Shown: one piece after another, positions 13,550-17,252 of the stretch | Layout: every line of letters starts with the position of its first letter | Numbering within the stretch: the stretch's first letter is position 1 | From: Alphaproteobacteria bacterium | Lineage (GTDB): Bacteria > Pseudomonadota > Alphaproteobacteria > Puniceispirillales > UBA1172 | DNA length: 17,252 bases | Assembly: GCA_023259875.1 (NCBI GenBank) | Contig: JALRFL010000085.1 | Coordinates: 1-17,252 of the forward strand | Reading direction: 5' to 3' | Translations under genes and position numbers: made by a program | The notes under the pieces: model-generated | What the model was told of the DNA's origin: nothing | Databases searched by the model: none | Seen by the model: the letters and a program-made list of their open reading frames with translations, nothing else

Positions 13550-14509
13550 ATGGCAAGGCATAAGATTGGTCTGGTAGGATCGGGTAACATTGGCGGAACC
13601 TTAGCACTTTTGGCAGGGCTAAAAGAGCTTGGCGATATTGTTCTTTTTGACATTATGGAAGGCATCCCTCAAGGCAAGGCTCTGGATTTGGTTGAGGCTA
13701 GCCCCGTAGAGGGCTTTAATTCCGCCATTACGGGCACCCAAGATTATGCCGATCTGGCTGGCGCGGATGTGGTTATTGTGACCGCAGGTGTCGCACGAAA
13801 GCCAGGGATGAGCCGTGATGATCTGGTGGGTATCAACACCAGCGTGATGGAACAGGTTGGTGCCGGGATCAAGGCCCATTGCCCTAATGCCTTTGTCATT
13901 TGTATCACCAATCCGCTTGATGCCATGGTCGGGGTTCTGCAACAAGCGTCAGGACTTCCAGCAAATAAAATTGTTGGCATGGCTGGCGTTTTGGATAGCG
14001 CCCGTTTCCGCTATTTCTTGGCAGAAGAGTTTGGCGTGTCGGTTGAAGATGTGACCGCTTTCGTTCTTGGCGGTCACGGCGACAGCATGGTGCCACTGGT
14101 GCGGTATTCCACCGTCGCCGGGATTCCTGTTCCTGATTTGATTGATATGGGATGGAGCAGTCAGAAAAACATTGATGCCATTGTTCAAAGGACGCGTGAT
14201 GGTGGGGCAGAAATCGTTGGTTTGCTGAAAACAGGGTCAGCGTTTTACGCGCCTGCATCCTCGGCAATTGAAATGGCAGAAGCTTATCTGAAGGATAAAA
14301 AGCGTGTTCTGCCATGTGCCGCTTATGTGGATGGGGCTTATGGCCTTGATGGGCTTTATGTTGGTGTCCCTGTGGTGCTTGGGGCTAATGGGGTTGAGAA
14401 AATTCTTGAGATCAATCTTAACGCCGACGAAAAAGCGATGTTTGAACATTCGGTTGCCGCGGTTCGCTCACTTGTTGAAGTGGTGGAAAATGTGCGAGCA
14501 AATCAATAG
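13550..14509 (+). CDS. mdh: Malate dehydrogenase (LDH-like type)
   Basis: Interconverts malate and oxaloacetate with NAD in the TCA cycle. The 319-residue protein is of the lactate-dehydrogenase-like MDH group common in alphaproteobacteria. It has NAD-binding GLVGSGNIGGTLA (7-19) and Asp34 for the ribose. The mobile loop RKPGMSRDD carries Arg83 and Arg89. Asn121 lies in CITNPLD. The Asp149-His176 relay pair and Arg152 lie in VLDSARF and GGHGDSM. Arg83, rather than Gln, at the discriminating position supports malate over lactate. The ATG has GAGG seven bases upstream. sucA follows after only 36 bases, with sucC and sucD missing between them. Confidence 0.97.
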   Translation: MARHKIGLVGSGNIGGTLALLAGLKELGDIVLFDIMEGIPQGKALDLVEASPVEGFNSAITGTQDYADLAGADVVIVTAGVARKPGMSRDDLVGINTSVMEQVGAGIKAHCPNAFVICITNPLDAMVGVLQQASGLPANKIVGMAGVLDSARFRYFLAEEFGVSVEDVTAFVLGGHGDSMVPLVRYSTVAGIPVPDLIDMGWSSQKNIDAIVQRTRDGGAEIVGLLKTGSAFYAPASSAIEMAEAYLKDKKRVLPCAAYVDGAYGLDGLYVGVPVVLGANGVEKILEINLNADEKAMFEHSVAAVRSLVEVVENVRANQ

Positions 14510-14545
14510 ATCATTGCCACAACTGGAGTTACGATAGAGGAACCT

Positions 14546-17252
14546 ATGGGCGAACCTAGCGCACATCAGCAGTTTTTATCAGGTGCTAATGCGATTTATA
14601 TCGCCCAATTGCAACAGAAATGGCGGCAAAATCCTCTTTCCATTGACGCTGACTTTGCCCGTTGGTTTGAACAACTCGATAGCATGACCGAAGGGGGGGG
14701 TGACGCCGCCTTACACGCTGATGAAGCCAAACCCTCATGGGGGCTGGATAGTAGCTGCGTGATTGACGCCGATACGGGCGAGGTTAAACCGTTGTCAGCA
14801 TCGGCGCATTCATCAGATATTCGGGCGGCAACGCTAGATTCGATCAAGGCCATTATGTTGATCCGCGCCTATCGGATCAGAGGCCATCTTCAGGCCGCGC
14901 TTGATCCACTTAATCTTGTTGAGAAAACCTATCATCCAGAGCTTGATCCCGAAACTTACGGATTTACCGATGCAGATATGGATCGGCCAATTTTTATTAA
15001 TTATGTCCTGGGGCTTGAGATTGCGACCCTGCGGCAAATCCTTGAAGTGGTTAGAACCACCTATTGTGGCACCATTGGTGTTGAGTTCATGCATATTCAG
15101 GATCCTAATCAGAAAGCCTGGATTCAAGAACGCATGGAAGCGATCAGAAACCATACGGAGTTCACCGATCTTGGTAAAAAGACGATCTATGAGCGTTTGG
15201 TGTTTGCGGAAAATTTTGAACAGTTTTTGCATAAGAAATATGTAGGCACGAAACGCTTTGGTCTTGATGGCGGTGAGGCCATTATCCCTGCCCTTGAACA
15301 GATTTTGAAACGCGGCTCACAGCTTGGCCTAAAAGAAGTCGTGGTGGGAATGTCGCATCGTGGGCGGCTTAATGTCCTCTACAATGTCCTAAGCAAGCCA
15401 TTCCGCGCCATCATTTCAGAGTTTTTAGGCAATCCGGCCAACCCTGAAGATGTCGGGGGTTCGGGAGATGTGAAATACCATATGGGCAATTCCGCTGATC
15501 GGGAATTTGACGGCAATGAGGTGCATTTAACCCTTAACGCCAACCCCTCGCATCTTGAGGTGGTGAACCCTGTGGTGATCGGACGGACACGCGCAAAACA
15601 GAAACAGCGCAATGACGATGATAACACAAAAGTCATGGGGCTTTTGATTCATGGTGATGCGGCTTTTGCTGGACAGGGAATCGTATCAGAAACATTTGCC
15701 TTCTCCGCGCTCAGGGGTTATCGCACAGGCGGCACAATACATTTGATTGTAAATAATCAAATTGGCTTTACGACAGACCCTGCCTATTCACGGTCATCAC
15801 CCTATCCGACAGATGTGGCCAAGATGGTGATGTCACCGATCTTTCATGTCAATTGTGATGATGTTGAGGCAGTGATTCATGTTGCTCGCATCGCCACCGA
15901 ATTCCGGCAAAAGTTTAAGACCGATGTGGTGCTTGATATGATTTGCTATCGCCGTTTTGGTCACAACGAAGGGGATGAGCCTGCCTTCACTCAGCCAAAG
16001 ATGTATGAAAAGATTCGCAACCATCCCTCTGTGCGCAAGATGTATGCCGATCAACTGATTGCTGAAGGCTTGCTGTCATCTGAAGAAGCTCAAGCCATCA
16101 TTGATAACCATCTTAGCCATCTGGAAGATGAGTTTGAAGCCGGAACCAGCTATAAGCCCAACAAAGCCGATTGGCTTGAAGGCAACTGGTCAGGGATGCG
16201 AAAAGCGCATGGTGATGATCGCCGCGGCTCTACTTCGGTCAGCCGTGAAAAGATCGCCGAAGTCGCAAAAGCCATGACGACCGTTCCCGAAGGCTTCACC
16301 ATTAACAAAAAACTTGAACGTGTGATTAATGCCCGTAAAGAAAGCCTGGCAAAAGGGGAAAACATTGACTGGGCGACAGCCGAACAACTGGCTTTTGGCA
16401 CTTTAGTCATGGAGAAAAAGATTGTTCGCTTGTCTGGTCAAGATTCTTGCCGCGGGACATTCTCACAGCGTCATGCGGTTTTTGTCGATCAAAAGACCAA
16501 TGCACGCTATACGCCCCTTGATCATGTTTCCCCAGATCAAGAAGAGTTTGAAGTTATTGACTCCCCTTTGTCTGAAGCCTCTGTTCTGGGGTTTGAATAT
16601 GGGTATAGTCAGGCAGAGCCTAACGCGCTGGTAATGTGGGAAGCGCAGTTTGGCGATTTTGCCAATGGCGCCCAAGTGATCGTTGATCAGTTTATTTCAT
16701 CAGGTGAGGCCAAGTGGCTTCGGATGAGTGGGCTAGTTATGCTCTTGCCGCATGGTCATGAAGGCCAAGGGCCAGAACATTCATCGGCACGGCTTGAACG
16801 TTATTTGCAGCTCTGCGCCGAAGATAATATGCAGGTGGTCAATTGCACGACCCCAGCCAATTACTTCCACGTCTTGCGGCGGCAATTGAAACGTGATTTC
16901 CGCAAGCCGTTGATCATCATGACGCCTAAATCCTTGTTGCGGCATAAGCAATGCGTCTCGAGCCTTGACGATTTGACGGGCAGCAGCACCTTCCATCGCG
17001 TCATCGAAGAACATGATCCAAAGATCGCTAAGAAAGCCGATCGCATCGTGATTTGTTCCGGCAAAGTCTATTACGATTTGCTGGCGGCGCGCGACGAGGC
17101 GGGCATTGATAACATCAGCATCATCCGTCTGGAACAGATTTATCCGTTCCCTCACCGGACGCTTCAACGGGTGTTGTCGGAACGCCCCGATGCTGAAATT
17201 GTTTGGTGTCAAGAAGAGCCGCGCAATATGGGCAGTTGGGATTTCGTCGACC
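14546..17252 (+). CDS. sucA: 2-oxoglutarate dehydrogenase E1 component, incomplete at the window end
   Basis: Thiamine-diphosphate enzyme that decarboxylates 2-oxoglutarate and passes the succinyl group to the lipoyl domain of SucB. The reading frame is open through the last base: 902 codons, with roughly the last 60-90 residues outside the window. It begins MGEPSAHQQFLSGANAIYIA, the short N-terminal E1o segment, with no extra acyltransferase domain. Key residues: His271 in GMSHRGRLN (E. coli His260), the ThDP motif GDAAFAGQG with Asp371, and Asn403-Asn404 in VNNQIGF. FGHNEGDEPAFTQP and GHEGQGPEHSSARLER are also present. GAGG ends five bases before the ATG. A run of eight G (14693-14700) lies at codons 50-52. 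sucB is expected downstream. Confidence 0.97.
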   Translation, partial: MGEPSAHQQFLSGANAIYIAQLQQKWRQNPLSIDADFARWFEQLDSMTEGGGDAALHADEAKPSWGLDSSCVIDADTGEVKPLSASAHSSDIRAATLDSIKAIMLIRAYRIRGHLQAALDPLNLVEKTYHPELDPETYGFTDADMDRPIFINYVLGLEIATLRQILEVVRTTYCGTIGVEFMHIQDPNQKAWIQERMEAIRNHTEFTDLGKKTIYERLVFAENFEQFLHKKYVGTKRFGLDGGEAIIPALEQILKRGSQLGLKEVVVGMSHRGRLNVLYNVLSKPFRAIISEFLGNPANPEDVGGSGDVKYHMGNSADREFDGNEVHLTLNANPSHLEVVNPVVIGRTRAKQKQRNDDDNTKVMGLLIHGDAAFAGQGIVSETFAFSALRGYRTGGTIHLIVNNQIGFTTDPAYSRSSPYPTDVAKMVMSPIFHVNCDDVEAVIHVARIATEFRQKFKTDVVLDMICYRRFGHNEGDEPAFTQPKMYEKIRNHPSVRKMYADQLIAEGLLSSEEAQAIIDNHLSHLEDEFEAGTSYKPNKADWLEGNWSGMRKAHGDDRRGSTSVSREKIAEVAKAMTTVPEGFTINKKLERVINARKESLAKGENIDWATAEQLAFGTLVMEKKIVRLSGQDSCRGTFSQRHAVFVDQKTNARYTPLDHVSPDQEEFEVIDSPLSEASVLGFEYGYSQAEPNALVMWEAQFGDFANGAQVIVDQFISSGEAKWLRMSGLVMLLPHGHEGQGPEHSSARLERYLQLCAEDNMQVVNCTTPANYFHVLRRQLKRDFRKPLIIMTPKSLLRHKQCVSSLDDLTGSSTFHRVIEEHDPKIAKKADRIVICSGKVYYDLLAARDEAGIDNISIIRLEQIYPFPHRTLQRVLSERPDAEIVWCQEEPRNMGSWDFVD

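Noticed and set aside
13905..14315. Minus-strand open frame of 136 codons inside mdh
   Set aside because: It is antisense to a complete malate dehydrogenase with all catalytic residues and has no recognisable domain.
1..17252. A mobile element, CRISPR array, toxin-antitoxin pair, defence island or other novel system
   Set aside because: All plus-strand genes are conserved housekeeping genes in familiar order. No transposase, integrase, long terminal repeats, spaced direct repeats, tRNA or rRNA were seen.

Overview
The window is a stretch of core bacterial chromosome. It most likely comes from an alphaproteobacterium of roughly balanced base composition. Three things point there: the block rpsP-rimM-trmD-rplS running straight into leuC-leuD-leuB-asd; an sdhCDAB operon whose SdhC and SdhD are of the alphaproteobacterial type (RPLSPH start in SdhC, RSPLGRAKGLG start in SdhD); and a zapE gene just before mdh and the 2-oxoglutarate dehydrogenase genes. 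A marine SAR116-like lineage would fit, but that is a guess from composition and gene order and is not shown by the sequence.

Layout. Bases 1-2429 hold four translation genes: ribosomal protein S16, the 16S maturation factor RimM, the tRNA m1G37 methyltransferase TrmD, and ribosomal protein L19. Bases 2534-6751 hold leuC, leuD and leuB (isopropylmalate isomerase and dehydrogenase) and asd (aspartate-semialdehyde dehydrogenase), closely spaced with good ribosome-binding sites. A hairpin with a T run at 6741-6766 probably ends this long plus-strand run. It overlaps the stop codon of a convergent pyridoxal kinase gene (6748-7599, minus).

Bases 7796-11183 carry the complete succinate dehydrogenase operon sdhC-sdhD-sdhA-sdhB, with a good candidate promoter at 7728-7757. 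A minus-strand gene of unknown function (11188-11919) follows. It has a weak resemblance to FkbM-type methyltransferases. A divergent AT-rich spacer (11920-12173) contains an exact TTAA-N7-TTAA motif, the consensus of the alphaproteobacterial cell-cycle regulator CtrA, overlapping a long imperfect hairpin. Then come zapE (12174-13325), a 224-base spacer with short repeats, mdh (13550-14509), and sucA (14546 to the window end, incomplete).

Together the right half encodes four TCA-cycle activities: succinate to fumarate (Sdh), malate to oxaloacetate (Mdh) and the E1 of 2-oxoglutarate dehydrogenase (SucA). The left half encodes ribosome and tRNA maturation plus leucine and aspartate-family amino-acid synthesis. 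I found no mobile element, CRISPR array, tRNA, rRNA or defence gene, and nothing I would call a new biological system. The points most worth a second look are the absence of sucC and sucD between mdh and sucA, the CtrA-like site upstream of zapE, the unrecognised 243-residue protein, and the long Ala/Glu tail on S16.
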